Below are positions 17,724-26,487 of a stretch of DNA of 64,000 nt, piece after piece. Origin of the DNA: Arcicella aurantiaca (GTDB lineage Bacteria; Bacteroidota; Bacteroidia; Cytophagales; Spirosomataceae). The translations under genes and the position numbers were made by a program. Positions within the stretch are counted from its first letter, which is position 1, and every line of letters begins with the position of its first letter. The notes under the pieces are model-generated. The model searched no databases, was not told the origin of the DNA, and saw only the letters and a program-made list of their open reading frames with translations. The DNA lies in NCBI RefSeq assembly GCF_003148625.1, contig NZ_QGGO01000008.1, positions 62,001 through 126,000 on the forward strand. The letters are read 5' to 3'.

Positions 17724-19016
17724 ATGACTTATCCAGAGACTATTGATTATTTATATCAATTATTACCCGTATTTCATAGAATCGGGAAAAAGGCTTTCAA
17801 AGCTAATTTAGACAATACCCATGCACTTTGTGAACATCTTGACAATCCACAAAAAAAGTTCAAGTCGATTCATATCGCAGGAACGAATGGGAAGGGGAGT
17901 TCATCACATTTTCTTGCTTCTATTTTACAATCAGCAGGTTATAAAACAGGTTTGTACACCTCTCCACACCTAAAATCTTTTACAGAACGTATCAGAATTA
18001 ATGGAGAACCTATTGCAGAAGAATCTGTAATTCAATTTGTTAAAGATAATAAATCTTTTATTGAAGAAGTTAAACCTTCTTTTTTTGAATTAACCGTTGG
18101 AATGGCATTTGAATATTTTGCGGCGGAACAAGTTGATATTGCAATTATTGAGGTTGGGTTAGGAGGTAGGCTCGATTCGACAAATGTCATTACTCCCGAA
18201 TTATCGCTTATTACAAATATAAGTTTTGACCATACAGATATTTTAGGAGATGCTTTATCTAAAATAGCTGCCGAAAAAGCAGGAATAATTAAGCCAAATA
18301 TTCCTGTGGTTATCAGCGAAAAACATACTGAAACAGAATTAGTTTTTAGAAATAAGGCTTTAGAGGTTAATTCACCTATTTTTTTTGCAGAAGATTACTT
18401 CATGGTCAACGAAAGCAAAATCATAAAGGGGCTTTTAGAATTGAATATTCTTAATAAGGCATCTAACACCAATGATATACTTCAATCTCAACTCATTGGA
18501 AATTATCAACGAAAAAATATTTTGGGTGTGCTATCTGCTGTTCAGATTCTTAATAAGAATGGATATAATATTTCAGATGAAGATATTAAGAACGGAATTT
18601 CTAAAGTTATCATCCAAACAGGATTGAAGGGCAGATGGCAACAATTGTCTAATCAGCCAACAGTTATTTGTGATACTGCACACAATGTTAGCGGGATTAC
18701 TGAGGTTTTGGAAAACATAGCAACTATTAGTTTCGGAACGTTATGGTTTGTATTAGGATTTGTTTCAGATAAAGACATTGACGGCATTCTAAAACTGTTT
18801 CCTAAAAATGCCAATTATATTTTTTGCCAATCCAATACCCCACGTGCATTAGATGCAGAGGTCTTGAAAATGAGAGCTAATAATTTTTCATTATTAGGTA
18901 CTGTTATCAAAGATGTAAATGAGGCGATAAATTTTGTTAAGCAAAATGCAAAAATAAATGATTTTGTGTATGTTGGAGGAAGCACTTTTGTAGTGGCTGA
19001 AATAAAAAATCTTTAA
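17724..19016 (+). CDS. folC: Bifunctional folylpolyglutamate synthase/dihydrofolate synthase
   Basis: FolC joins L-glutamate to dihydropteroate and to folates using ATP, in the cytosol. The 430-residue protein has the Mur-ligase-type P-loop GTNGKGSSSH (residues 53-62), the substrate helix TGLYTSPHLKSFTERIRING, the VGLGGRLDSTN signature and TNISFDHTDILGDALSKIAAEKAGIIK. The C-terminal domain contains the VICDTAHNVSG loop. The length and motif order are those of a full FolC. A folB gene lies at 48.7 kb, so two folate steps are encoded here but far apart. Confidence 0.95.
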   Translation: MTYPETIDYLYQLLPVFHRIGKKAFKANLDNTHALCEHLDNPQKKFKSIHIAGTNGKGSSSHFLASILQSAGYKTGLYTSPHLKSFTERIRINGEPIAEESVIQFVKDNKSFIEEVKPSFFELTVGMAFEYFAAEQVDIAIIEVGLGGRLDSTNVITPELSLITNISFDHTDILGDALSKIAAEKAGIIKPNIPVVISEKHTETELVFRNKALEVNSPIFFAEDYFMVNESKIIKGLLELNILNKASNTNDILQSQLIGNYQRKNILGVLSAVQILNKNGYNISDEDIKNGISKVIIQTGLKGRWQQLSNQPTVICDTAHNVSGITEVLENIATISFGTLWFVLGFVSDKDIDGILKLFPKNANYIFCQSNTPRALDAEVLKMRANNFSLLGTVIKDVNEAINFVKQNAKINDFVYVGGSTFVVAEIKNL

Positions 19017-19462
19017 CTTTGAGACTCAGCTTTTTAAAGTAAATTATCCTTTGTTAATTCTGAATATGCAGGACAACATTTTATAGTTATAACTACCAAA
19101 TTTTATATTGTCGTTATCGTATGATAATTTTCATTAAAATTGTACAATTATGAAAGGGCTGAGAATTGAGTATTTGAATTTTAATTGAATCATTGTCTTG
19201 TTTGTTCGATTCTCATAGAATGTAATTCGCTTTATAACTTGCTGTAAATCAGATAGTTATGGTTTTTTGTGTAAGGATGTTGAATGTAGTTTTACTCGGG
19301 GTAAGCTATGTTTTTGTAAGTGCCTGATTTTCAGCTAATTACAAGTTGTACTAATGAAGACTAAAATAATTAAGAAATTTAAGAAAAGACTTTAGTGAAA
19401 GTATAATTCATTATAGGAAAAGTAATGGCTAAAATAATTAGTATAAATATAATCTAAGATAT
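19017..19462. other. Intergenic spacer folC-trmB
   Basis: This 446-nt AT-rich spacer contains no ORF with coding character, no strong hairpin and no tRNA that I can see. Confidence 0.5.
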
Positions 19463-20140
19463 ATGAGTCGTAAAAAGGAAATAAGATTTAAACAAATACA
19501 AGATAACGATAATGTTCTTCAAGAAGGAAAACCTTTATTTAGTTCCATAAAAGGAAATTGGAATGAACATTTTTTCAAAAACTCAAATCCTATTGTTTTA
19601 GAGTTAGGTTGTGGAAAAGGAGAATATACTGTAGGCTTAGCAAGGCTTTTTCCTGAGAAAAACTTTATTGGTATTGATATCAAAGGAGATAGAATAGCTG
19701 TGGGTAGTAATAAAGCACTTCAGGAAGGTTTGAGTAATGTGGGCTTTTTACGTGCAAAAGCTCATGATTTAGAAATTTTTTTTTTGGAGAATGAAGTCTC
19801 CGAAATATGGATAACCTTTCCTGACCCTCATCATTTGCAAAGTGGAGTTAAGCGTAGAATGACGAATGAACGTTTTTTAGAAATCTATAATAAGATTATA
19901 AAAGAAGAGGGGACTTTACATTTAAAAACTGATAATAGACCATTTTTTGATTATTCTCTGGATACTTTGACTGATTTTGGTGTTAAACACCTTACTCATA
20001 CTTTTGATTTGTATCAGTCAGATTTAAACGTAAGGCATTACGGCATCAAAACAAGATTTGAAGAGATATTTACAGACAAAGGATTTTCGATAAATTATTT
20101 ATCTTGTATTTTCAACAATAAAAAAGGGATTTCAAATTAA
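19463..20140 (+). CDS. trmB: tRNA (guanine-N7-)-methyltransferase TrmB
   Basis: TrmB makes 7-methylguanosine at position 46 of tRNA using S-adenosylmethionine. The 225-residue protein shows the SAM-binding motif VLELGCGKGEYTVGLA, then NFIGIDIKGDR, the family signature WITFPDPHHL and KRRMTNERFL, and LHLKTDNRPFFDYSL near the C-terminus. The FPDP loop continues with HHLQSG rather than the usual tryptophan-proline-lysine of proteobacterial TrmB, as seen in Bacteroidota versions. It is monocistronic with a strong terminator overlapping its last codons. Confidence 0.93.
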   Translation: MSRKKEIRFKQIQDNDNVLQEGKPLFSSIKGNWNEHFFKNSNPIVLELGCGKGEYTVGLARLFPEKNFIGIDIKGDRIAVGSNKALQEGLSNVGFLRAKAHDLEIFFLENEVSEIWITFPDPHHLQSGVKRRMTNERFLEIYNKIIKEEGTLHLKTDNRPFFDYSLDTLTDFGVKHLTHTFDLYQSDLNVRHYGIKTRFEEIFTDKGFSINYLSCIFNNKKGISN

Positions 20141-20162
20141 TGGAATCCCTTTTTTATTGTTG
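20113..20162 (+). terminator. Terminator of trmB
   Basis: A perfect 19-bp stem (20113-20131 with 20144-20162, core AAAGGGATT/AATCCCTTT) with a T run. Its left arm lies within the last trmB codons. It may also serve the convergent gap gene. Confidence 0.9.
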
Positions 20163-20264
20163 AAGCTGTTTAAACTTTCGGTATCTTTTTAAAAAGACAT
20201 CTTTAAATAATATACAATTTACATTGGTAGCGAAAGTGAAAACAACTTCAATATTCCTTATTAA

Positions 20265-21278
20265 CTATTTGTTAATCAATTGAGCGAAATAGTTAACAGT
20301 ACGTACTAATTGAGAAACGTAAGACATTTCATTGTCATACCAAGCCACAGTACGAACCAATTGTGTATCACCTACATTTTGTACTTTAGTTTGAGTTGCA
20401 TCAAACAATGAACCAAATGAAGTTCCGATAATATCACTACTTACGATTTCATCTTCAGTGTAACCAAAGCTTTCGTTAGAAGCAGCTTTCATTGCTGTAT
20501 TGATTTCTTCTGCTGTTACTTTTTTACCTAAGATTACAGTAAGTTCAGTTAATGAACCTGTAATTGTTGGAACTCTCTGTGCTGACCCGTCCAATTTACC
20601 TTTCAATGATGGTAATACTAAGCCAATAGCTTTTGCAGCACCAGTTGAGTTTGGAACAATGTTTTCAGCAGCAGCTCTTGCTCTACGTAAATCTCCTTTA
20701 GCGTGTGGAGCATCTAACGTATTTTGGTCATTTGTATAGGCGTGAACAGTTGTCATTAAACCATTAACGATTCCGAATTGTTCTTCTAAAACCTTAGCCA
20801 TTGGAGCCAAACAGTTAGTTGTACAAGAAGCACCACTAATTACTGTTTCACTACCATCTAAAATATTATGGTTAACATTAAATACAACTGTTTTTGCATC
20901 ACCAGTAGCAGGAGCAGAGATAACAACTTTTTTCGCCCCAGCAGTAATGTGAGCAGAAGCTTTGTCTTTATCAGCAAAGAATCCTGTACATTCTAATACT
21001 ACATCTACGTCATGATTTCCCCAAGGAATTAATGCTGGGTCTCTTTGAGCATAAATTGTAACTTCTTCTCCATTTACAGAGATTGTACTATCAGTTGAGC
21101 TTACTTCAGCATTGAAACGTCCTTGTGCTGAATCGTATTTCAACAAATGTGCTAACACTTTTGGACTTGTTAAATCATTGATTGCTACAACATCAATGCC
21201 TTCCATGTTATAGATTTGGCGATAGACTAAACGTCCTATTCTTCCAAAACCATTAATTGCAACTTTTACCTTTGCCAT
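20265..21278 (-). CDS. gap: Glyceraldehyde-3-phosphate dehydrogenase, type I
   Basis: This is the glycolytic enzyme that oxidises glyceraldehyde-3-phosphate to 1,3-bisphosphoglycerate with NAD. The 337-residue protein starts with the Rossmann motif [15 protein letters not shown], has the catalytic Cys152 in [17 protein letters not shown], the catalytic His in [13 protein letters not shown], and ends with [13 protein letters not shown] after the WYDNEMSY motif. The Asp after VVAIND (position 35) fits NAD preference. It has a well-formed promoter upstream and is monocistronic. Confidence 0.98.
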   Translation of the reverse strand: MAKVKVAINGFGRIGRLVYRQIYNMEGIDVVAINDLTSPKVLAHLLKYDSAQGRFNAEVSSTDSTISVNGEEVTIYAQRDPALIPWGNHDVDVVLECTGFFADKDKASAHITAGAKKVVISAPATGDAKTVVFNVNHNILDGSETVISGASCTTNCLAPMAKVLEEQFGIVNGLMTTVHAYTNDQNTLDAPHAKGDLRRARAAAENIVPNSTGAAKAIGLVLPSLKGKLDGSAQRVPTITGSLTELTVILGKKVTAEEINTAMKAASNESFGYTEDEIVSSDIIGTSFGSLFDATQTKVQNVGDTQLVRTVAWYDNEMSYVSQLVRTVNYFAQLINK

Positions 21279-21324
21279 CTTCTAAATAATATGAAAAATA
21301 AAAATACTTGATTTAATTACTTTA

Positions 21325-21356
21325 CAAAAGTAGGAGATTTTACGCTATTATACAAA
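21325..21356 (-). promoter_or_regulatory. Promoter of gap
   Basis: On the minus strand, TTTG (21356-21353), a 20-nt spacer and TACTTTTG (21332-21325) match the Bacteroidota -33 TTTG / -7 TAnnTTTG promoter. The leader to the gap ATG is 46 nt. Confidence 0.65.
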
Positions 21357-21499
21357 CATGAATAATAAGAAACAGATAATTATGAGTACATAGATTGACT
21401 ATAATTAGTAGCATTATTAACCAATTAAATTAGTATTATACCAATTTAATAGCGAAAATTACTAAAAATAATAGTATTCTGGCGTCTGTTAAATTTACC

Positions 21500-21522
21500 C
21501 TATACTCTAAATTAGTGTATAG
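21500..21522. promoter_or_regulatory. 23-bp near-perfect palindrome
   Basis: CTATACTCTAA/TTAGTGTATAG are inverted around a central A with one mismatched pair. It is operator-like; no partner gene is obvious. Confidence 0.5.
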
Positions 21523-21879
21523 GTTCATATACAAAATGTTTCAAGCAAATAGTTTTTACCTTCCTTAATGAAAGAGTGGGGCAAATGAAAGAAAAAGCAA
21601 GTGAGAAGACTTTGAATTTGCTTCTGCGTCAGTATAGGAGAGGAGCTTTCTTTTGATTTCATAAAAAAGTGTTTGCAGAATTCATGAGAATGGAATAAAG
21701 CATAACAAAAAATAACTGTTCTCTTAAACCCCATTCTAAAGAACTAAACTTATAAACTTAGTTCCACCGTCTTCACTCTGTAAATATTTAATCACGTTAG
21801 TCTTTAATCATTCATATTAAATTTAAGGGGTAAAACTTTAAGGATGATACTATTATATTTTTCATTACAGAAAACTTGA

Positions 21880-21900
21880 TTGATTTAGGTCATAAATCAA
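21880..21900. promoter_or_regulatory. Palindromic operator-like site
   Basis: TTGATTTA and TAAATCAA form a perfect 8-bp inverted repeat around GGTCA. The TTGAT...ATCAA ends recall CRP/FNR half-sites, but the spacing is wider than the FNR consensus. Confidence 0.4.
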
Positions 21901-22270
21901 TTATTATTCAATATCTTTAAAAAATACTGGCATAGTTTTAGTATCTCCAAATAAAGAGTTTAATGATTAAACTGATGAAGATTAAAAGTAAAATCAGCAT
22001 AAAGAACTTATCATCAACAAAGGGAGAGTCTCCTTTGTTAAAGGAATGGATAACAGTGTTAGTTCTGAAATCTATTTTCAATGTTTATTATTAAAATAGC
22101 TTAAAAGCATATATGACATTCTGTCATGCAAACATTGATAACATCTAAAAAAATAGTTAAAATTAGACACCAAATTTTCTTTGGCAATGAGCATATTAAG
22201 ACAAAACAAATAATATAAATCACTGAAAATCAACAGTTTAATATATTTAAAGTAAAGTATAGGTATATCA

Positions 22271-22402
22271 TCATTGTAAATAGTTATATTTAATCTTCTT
22301 AATTTCCTCCTCCACGTTAATATTATTTTTGCTCTTATAATCTGTATAGATAGTATAGATTAAAACACTTTGCACCTCCTCTTTGTTGGTTGTCTTATTC
22401 AT
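22271..22402 (-). CDS. Possible small protein, 43 residues
   Basis: An ATG-initiated frame of 43 codons encodes a charged protein that begins MNKTTNKEEVQS and ends in a Glu/Lys-rich helix (NINVEEEIKKIKYN). It diverges from dapD, whose start is 78 nt away. I do not recognise it. Its composition is protein-like for this AT-rich genome, but AT-rich DNA gives Lys/Asn/Ile-rich frames by chance, so it may be an ORF remnant. Confidence 0.25.
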   Translation of the reverse strand: MNKTTNKEEVQSVLIYTIYTDYKSKNNINVEEEIKKIKYNYLQ

Positions 22403-22479
22403 TAAAAAATATAAAAGTCTCACGTAAATGGTTTTACTTTGTAACTCAATTTATAATGAACAAATAGATAAATATTTTA

Positions 22480-23298
22480 ATGGAGCAATTAAAAGCAATT
22501 ATTGAACAAGCGTGGGAAGACACAAGCCTCCGCTCGAAACCCGAAACAATCACTGCAATAGAAACAATTGTAGAAAAAGTAGATAAAGGTGAACTTCGTA
22601 CTGCCCAACCAAATGAAGACGGAACTTGGACTGTAAACGACTGGGTGAAGAAGGCAATTGTCATGTATTTCCCTATTCGTCAAATGCAAGTACAAGAAGT
22701 AGGTATTTTTGAGTATCATGATAAAATGAAACTTAAAACCAATTATGCTTCTTTGGGAGTTCGAGTAGTTCCACCAGCTGTTGCTCGTTATGGTGCGTTT
22801 TTAGCGAAAGGAGTAATCATGATGCCCTCTTATGTAAATATTGGTGCTTATGTTGATTCTGGAACAATGGTTGACACTTGGGCAACAGTTGGAAGTTGTG
22901 CTCAAATCGGAAAAGATGTACACTTGAGTGGTGGTGTTGGTATTGGTGGAGTTCTTGAGCCACCACAGGCTGCTCCAGTAATCATTGAAGATGGTGCTTT
23001 CATTGGTTCTCGTTGTATCGTGGTAGAGGGAGCAAGAATTGGTAAACGTGCTGTATTAGGTGCAGGCGTAACAATTACTGGTAGTTCTAAGATTATTGAT
23101 GTTACTGGTGAAACTCCAGTCGAATACATTGGTTTTGTTCCTGAGAATAGCGTTGTTATTCCTGGTAGCTTAACGAAAAAGTTTCCTGCGGGAGAATATA
23201 ATGTACCTTGTGCATTAATCATCGGAAAACGCAAAGAAAGCACTGATTTAAAGACGTCTTTAAATGCAGCACTAAGAGAAAATAATGTAGTAGTTTAA
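22480..23298 (+). CDS. dapD: 2,3,4,5-tetrahydropyridine-2,6-dicarboxylate N-succinyltransferase
   Basis: DapD transfers succinyl from succinyl-CoA to tetrahydrodipicolinate in lysine and diaminopimelate synthesis. The 272-residue protein has an N-terminal helical part (MEQLKAIIEQAWEDTS) and a left-handed beta-helix of hexapeptide repeats (MMPSYVNIGAYVDSGTMVDT, GKDVHLSGGVGIGGVLEP, IGSRCIVVEGARIGKRAVLG), typical of trimeric acyltransferases. The length matches the family. It is monocistronic, with a terminator 27 nt after the stop. Confidence 0.97.
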   Translation: MEQLKAIIEQAWEDTSLRSKPETITAIETIVEKVDKGELRTAQPNEDGTWTVNDWVKKAIVMYFPIRQMQVQEVGIFEYHDKMKLKTNYASLGVRVVPPAVARYGAFLAKGVIMMPSYVNIGAYVDSGTMVDTWATVGSCAQIGKDVHLSGGVGIGGVLEPPQAAPVIIEDGAFIGSRCIVVEGARIGKRAVLGAGVTITGSSKIIDVTGETPVEYIGFVPENSVVIPGSLTKKFPAGEYNVPCALIIGKRKESTDLKTSLNAALRENNVVV

Positions 23299-23324
23299 AA
23301 CTATTTTCTTAGTTATATCTAAAC

Positions 23325-23368
23325 AAAAAAACCGTCGTGAAAGGAGATGCTCCACGACGGTTTTTTTG
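23325..23368 (+). terminator. Terminator of dapD
   Basis: ACCGTCGTG (23331-23339) pairs with CACGACGGT (23353-23361), with an A run before and T7 after. Confidence 0.93.
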
Positions 23369-24088
23369 TTTGCCAGATTATGTAACAAAGAGAATCAAAA
23401 CAAATAACAAATTGTGCATTAAATAATACCTAAGCATTCTTTAAACCCTCACACACGTATTACATTATTATCAGCTTCATTAATGAATAACATTTATTAA
23501 GCCCTAAGCTATAATTAAGAAGTGTTCATCAATCTATTTAGAAGTTCTTATCCCTTATAGTCGCTTTTACAATTGTTATATTCCACCTTTCACTTATTAT
23601 TGACAAGATGTTTGACATAAAACTTATCTATGGCTTCAGAGCATAAGAGTTCATTAAATAGATATTCTGAAATATGAGGCTTCAGGGCATAAGAGTTCAT
23701 ATAAGTAGATATGCTGAAATAGGCATAAGAGTTCATAGTAAGTAGATATGCTGAAATATGTGGCTTCAGGGCATAAGAGTTCATAGTAAGTAGATATGCT
23801 GAAATATGTGGCTTCAGGGCATAAGAGTTCATAGTAAGTAGATATGCTGAAATATGTGGCTTCAGGGCATTGTAATTCATATAGCTTTCTGTCAAGACGA
23901 CCTAAAACACTTTCACAAGAAGTCTAATAACAAAAGTGGCGTTAGTGCGTCTTTCTATATGGGTATGAAAGACTTTGATTTCAGATAAATGATAAAAATA
24001 AGTGTAATTTATTCCACCTCTACAACTCAAAGACTTAACAAGTCATTATTTTTATTGCAATTTTACATAAAATTAAAATCTTACAAAT
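23369..24088. other. Intergenic spacer dapD-cvfB
   Basis: This 720-nt spacer is dominated by a 48-bp tandem repeat (23633-23885). The flanks are AT-rich with no gene that I can support. Confidence 0.6.
23633..23885. repeat. 48-bp tandem repeat (minisatellite)
   Basis: Units begin with GCTTCAGGGCATAAGAG. Two perfect 48-bp units lie at 23763-23810 and 23811-23858, diverged units of 46 and 43 bp at 23633 and 23679, a unit lacking GCTTCAG at 23722-23762, and a truncated last unit at 23859. There are no spacers, so this is not CRISPR. Because 48 is a multiple of three, the minus strand stays open and reads a 16-residue repeat, but it lacks credible flanking coding sequence. Confidence 0.9.
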
Positions 24089-24940
24089 ATGGTATATGAT
24101 GATGCTCCTTTACGATTGGGGCAATTTAACAAACTTGAAGTAATTAAAGAATTAGATTTTGGACTTTACTTAGATGGCTACGATGGAGAAGAAATCCTTA
24201 TTCCGAGAGTATATGTTCCAGAAGGTACACAGATTGGGCAATTTTTAGACGTATTCGTTTACAGGGATTCTGAAGACCGTCTTATTGCGACTACCCTTAA
24301 ACCTTATGCAGTTGTTGGAGAGTTTGCTTATCTAAAAGTAAAAGACGTCAGCAAATTAGGCGTATTCCTCGACTGGGGCTTAATGAAAGACTTATTTGTT
24401 CCTTTTGGAGAACAACATTCTAAAATGGCTTCAGGGCGTTCATACTTAGTTTACATTTATATTGATGAACAAACTGAACGAATAGTTGCTTCAGCCAAGT
24501 TAGATAAATTCTTAGAAACTGATGTTACAAACTTAAACGAAGGACAAGAAGTAGATTTACTTCCTTATGAATATACCGATTTAGGTATCAAAGCATTAAT
24601 TGACAAACGTTACATGGGCATTATTTACAAAAGTGAAGTATTTAAAAGCGTCCCATTAGGTGAATTTACAAAAGGATTTATTAAGAAAATCCGAACAGAT
24701 GGTAAAATAGATTTAAGTGTTGTTAAGCAGGGTTTTGATAGAATTGACAATCTTAAATCTCAGATTTATTCACTCCTAATTGCCTCAAATGGCTTTTTGC
24801 CATACACTGACAAGACGGATGCTGAAGTAATTTACAAAGATTTACAAATGTCAAAAAAGGATTTCAAAAAAGCAATTGGTGGATTATATCGAGATGGGAA
24901 GGTTAATTTACAAATGGATGGAATTTACAAATCTAAATAA
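24089..24940 (+). CDS. cvfB: CvfB-type S1 RNA-binding protein
   Basis: This 283-residue protein matches CvfB (YitL): three S1-like OB-fold segments (residues 8-65 with KELDFGLYLDGYDGEEILIP, about 75-140 with VKDVSKLGVFLDWGLMKDLF, and about 145-215) followed by a C-terminal winged-helix-like domain (NGFLPYTDKTDAEVIYKDL, SKKDFKKAIGGLYRDGKV). CvfB binds RNA and influences virulence-factor expression in Staphylococcus; its role in Bacteroidota is not established. It is a single gene, followed after about 175 nt by an Xre regulator. Confidence 0.88.
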   Translation: MVYDDAPLRLGQFNKLEVIKELDFGLYLDGYDGEEILIPRVYVPEGTQIGQFLDVFVYRDSEDRLIATTLKPYAVVGEFAYLKVKDVSKLGVFLDWGLMKDLFVPFGEQHSKMASGRSYLVYIYIDEQTERIVASAKLDKFLETDVTNLNEGQEVDLLPYEYTDLGIKALIDKRYMGIIYKSEVFKSVPLGEFTKGFIKKIRTDGKIDLSVVKQGFDRIDNLKSQIYSLLIASNGFLPYTDKTDAEVIYKDLQMSKKDFKKAIGGLYRDGKVNLQMDGIYKSK

Positions 24941-24967
24941 TCGCATACGCTTATACTTACTACACAT

Positions 24968-25113
24968 TTGTAAATAACCACCTATTTTACAAAAGTAAAT
25001 CATCCTTGTTCAATAAAATACATTTGTACATAAACTCTGCTATTGTTTTTTGTAAATTAATATCCTATATTCGCAATTGTAATCAACGTACACTTTACAA
25101 TAAACAATTGTAA
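24968..25113. promoter_or_regulatory. Cluster of TTGTAA/TTACAA half-sites before the Xre gene
   Basis: TTGTAA occurs at 24968, 25050, 25077 and 25108, and TTACAA at 24987 and 25095, with a variant TTGTAC at 25024. Pairs face each other with 12-13 nt between them (24968/24987 and 25077/25095), and the last copy touches the ATG at 25115. This strongly suggests autoregulation by the encoded Xre protein. Confidence 0.6.
25043..25073 (+). promoter_or_regulatory. Candidate promoter of the Xre gene
   Basis: TTG (25043-25045), a 20-nt spacer and TATATTCG (25066-25073, one mismatch to TAnnTTTG). It overlaps the TTGTAA half-site cluster. Confidence 0.4.
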
Positions 25114-25114
25114 C

Positions 25115-25588
25115 ATGGATTTAAATAAGAAAATAGAGCAAATCATAATTGACAAAGGTATATCGCCAAGTTATTTTGCAGACACTGTCGGAATACAAAG
25201 AAGTAGCATTTCTCATATACTTTCGGGTAGAAATAAGCCCAGTTTGGACATTATTCAACGAATTTTAAAAGTTTTCCCTGATATTGACCGAGATTGGCTA
25301 CTTTTTGATTCTGATGTGCCACAACAAAATGCACCACAAATCAACAGGCAAAACACTGCAAATCAACGAGTTATTAGTCAAAATTCTTTTGAGCAAACGT
25401 CACGAGAATCGAACAGAAATTATCAGCCTGAGCCAAATGTTGTACAAACGCCTGTTAATGTTACCCCAAGACGTAAAATTGAGCGTCCTGTTGTACCAAC
25501 TCAGCAACCATTGCCATCGGGAAAACAAATAGAACGTATTGTAATTTTTTATACCGATGGCACATTCATGGAGAGTAAGCCCAATTAA
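25115..25588 (+). CDS. Xre-family helix-turn-helix regulator with conserved C-terminal tag
   Basis: This is a 157-residue protein. Residues 1-65 are a Cro/CI-type HTH (KGISPSYFADTVGIQRSSIS, HILSGRNKPSLDIIQRILKV). Residues 70-135 form a Gln/Asn/Pro-rich, probably disordered linker, and the end KQIERIVIFYTDGTFMESKP is compact and looks conserved, perhaps an oligomerisation strand. It probably represses its own promoter, which contains repeated TTGTAA/TTACAA sites up to the start codon. Targets beyond itself are unknown. It is not in an operon with fdhD, which starts 46 nt later but from a TTG. Confidence 0.85.
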   Translation: MDLNKKIEQIIIDKGISPSYFADTVGIQRSSISHILSGRNKPSLDIIQRILKVFPDIDRDWLLFDSDVPQQNAPQINRQNTANQRVISQNSFEQTSRESNRNYQPEPNVVQTPVNVTPRRKIERPVVPTQQPLPSGKQIERIVIFYTDGTFMESKPN

Positions 25589-25633
25589 GTTTTAGGATTT
25601 TTCTAATATTACTCAATCATCTAAGTTTAGATT

Positions 25634-26485
25634 TTGTTTAGCATTTTCCCCATACAAATTCATCAAGTTTCTGGAAATACCGTTTCCAGAAAAGATGATT
25701 TATTGGCAGTTGAAGCTCCTTTAGAAATTAGATTGGGCTTCGGAAAAATTACAAATCGACAACAAAAAAGTATTGCCGTTACTATGCGAACACCTGGACA
25801 TGATTTTGAATTAGCTCTGGGTTTTCTTTATTCGGAAGGTATTATTCAAGAAGCATCTCAGGTTCATTCTATTAAATATTGTACGGATTTAGGGCGACAA
25901 GAATCAAGCGAAAACATTGTTCGAGTTGAATTAAAATCTGAAATTGAGGTCAATCTTTCAGGACTGGAACGAAATTTTTATGCTACATCAAGTTGTGGAA
26001 TTTGTGGAAAAGCCTCTATTGAATCCATTGAAAAATTAGGTTGCCCGAATATTCCTATTCAAAATAACCTGATAAATCATGCAGTTATTTTTAGATTATC
26101 GAAGGTTTTACAAGAACAACAACGAGTTTTTCAATACACAGGCGGACTTCATGCAGCAGGATTATTCGATAAAAATGGAGATATTTTATTGCTTCGTGAA
26201 GATGTTGGCAGACATAATGCCTTAGATAAATTGATTGGTGCATCTCGAAATTCTCATAATTTAGCCTTATCTGATAAAATTATTTTAGTCAGTGGTCGGC
26301 TAAGTTTTGAGTTAGTCCAAAAGACAATTATGGCAGGCGTTCCTGTATTAGTTGCTATTGGAGCTCCTTCAAGTTTAGCAGTAGAATTGGCTCAACAATT
26401 TGGATTAACACTCATTGGTTTTCTCAAAAATGAGTATTTTAATGTATATAGTGGTATAGAAAGAATACAAGTTTCACCCCTTTAA
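25634..26485 (+). CDS. fdhD: Formate dehydrogenase accessory sulfurtransferase FdhD
   Basis: FdhD passes sulfur from IscS to the molybdenum cofactor of formate dehydrogenases. The 283-residue protein carries the essential C121-GI-C124 loop (SSCGICGKASIE), the VTMRTPGHDFELALGFLYSEG motif and EDVGRHNALDKLIG, a cofactor-binding signature. A stop codon sits in frame at 25628, and no ATG exists before conserved sequence, so TTG at 25634 is the likely start. The oxidoreductase gene begins 2 nt after its stop, implying translational coupling and a shared function. Confidence 0.93.
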   Translation: MFSIFPIQIHQVSGNTVSRKDDLLAVEAPLEIRLGFGKITNRQQKSIAVTMRTPGHDFELALGFLYSEGIIQEASQVHSIKYCTDLGRQESSENIVRVELKSEIEVNLSGLERNFYATSSCGICGKASIESIEKLGCPNIPIQNNLINHAVIFRLSKVLQEQQRVFQYTGGLHAAGLFDKNGDILLLREDVGRHNALDKLIGASRNSHNLALSDKIILVSGRLSFELVQKTIMAGVPVLVAIGAPSSLAVELAQQFGLTLIGFLKNEYFNVYSGIERIQVSPL

Positions 26486-26487
26486 CG

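Larger units (their letters stand above)
21279..22479. other. Long AT-rich spacer gap-dapD
   Basis: This spacer is about 1.2 kb. It holds the gap promoter, two palindromes (21500-21522 and 21880-21900) and a possible 43-codon ORF on the minus strand (22271-22402). The rest shows no coding or RNA signal that I can support. Confidence 0.6.

Noticed and set aside
21525-21734. A 69-residue minus-strand frame in the gap-dapD spacer
   Set aside because: Composition rich in Cys, Phe and His without any motif; probably chance.
23633-23885. CRISPR-like array
   Set aside because: Units are directly adjacent with no unique spacers, and there are no cas genes.
23590-23895. A 101-residue minus-strand frame through the 48-bp repeat
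   Set aside because: It stays open only because the repeat unit is a multiple of three; flanking sequence has no protein character.
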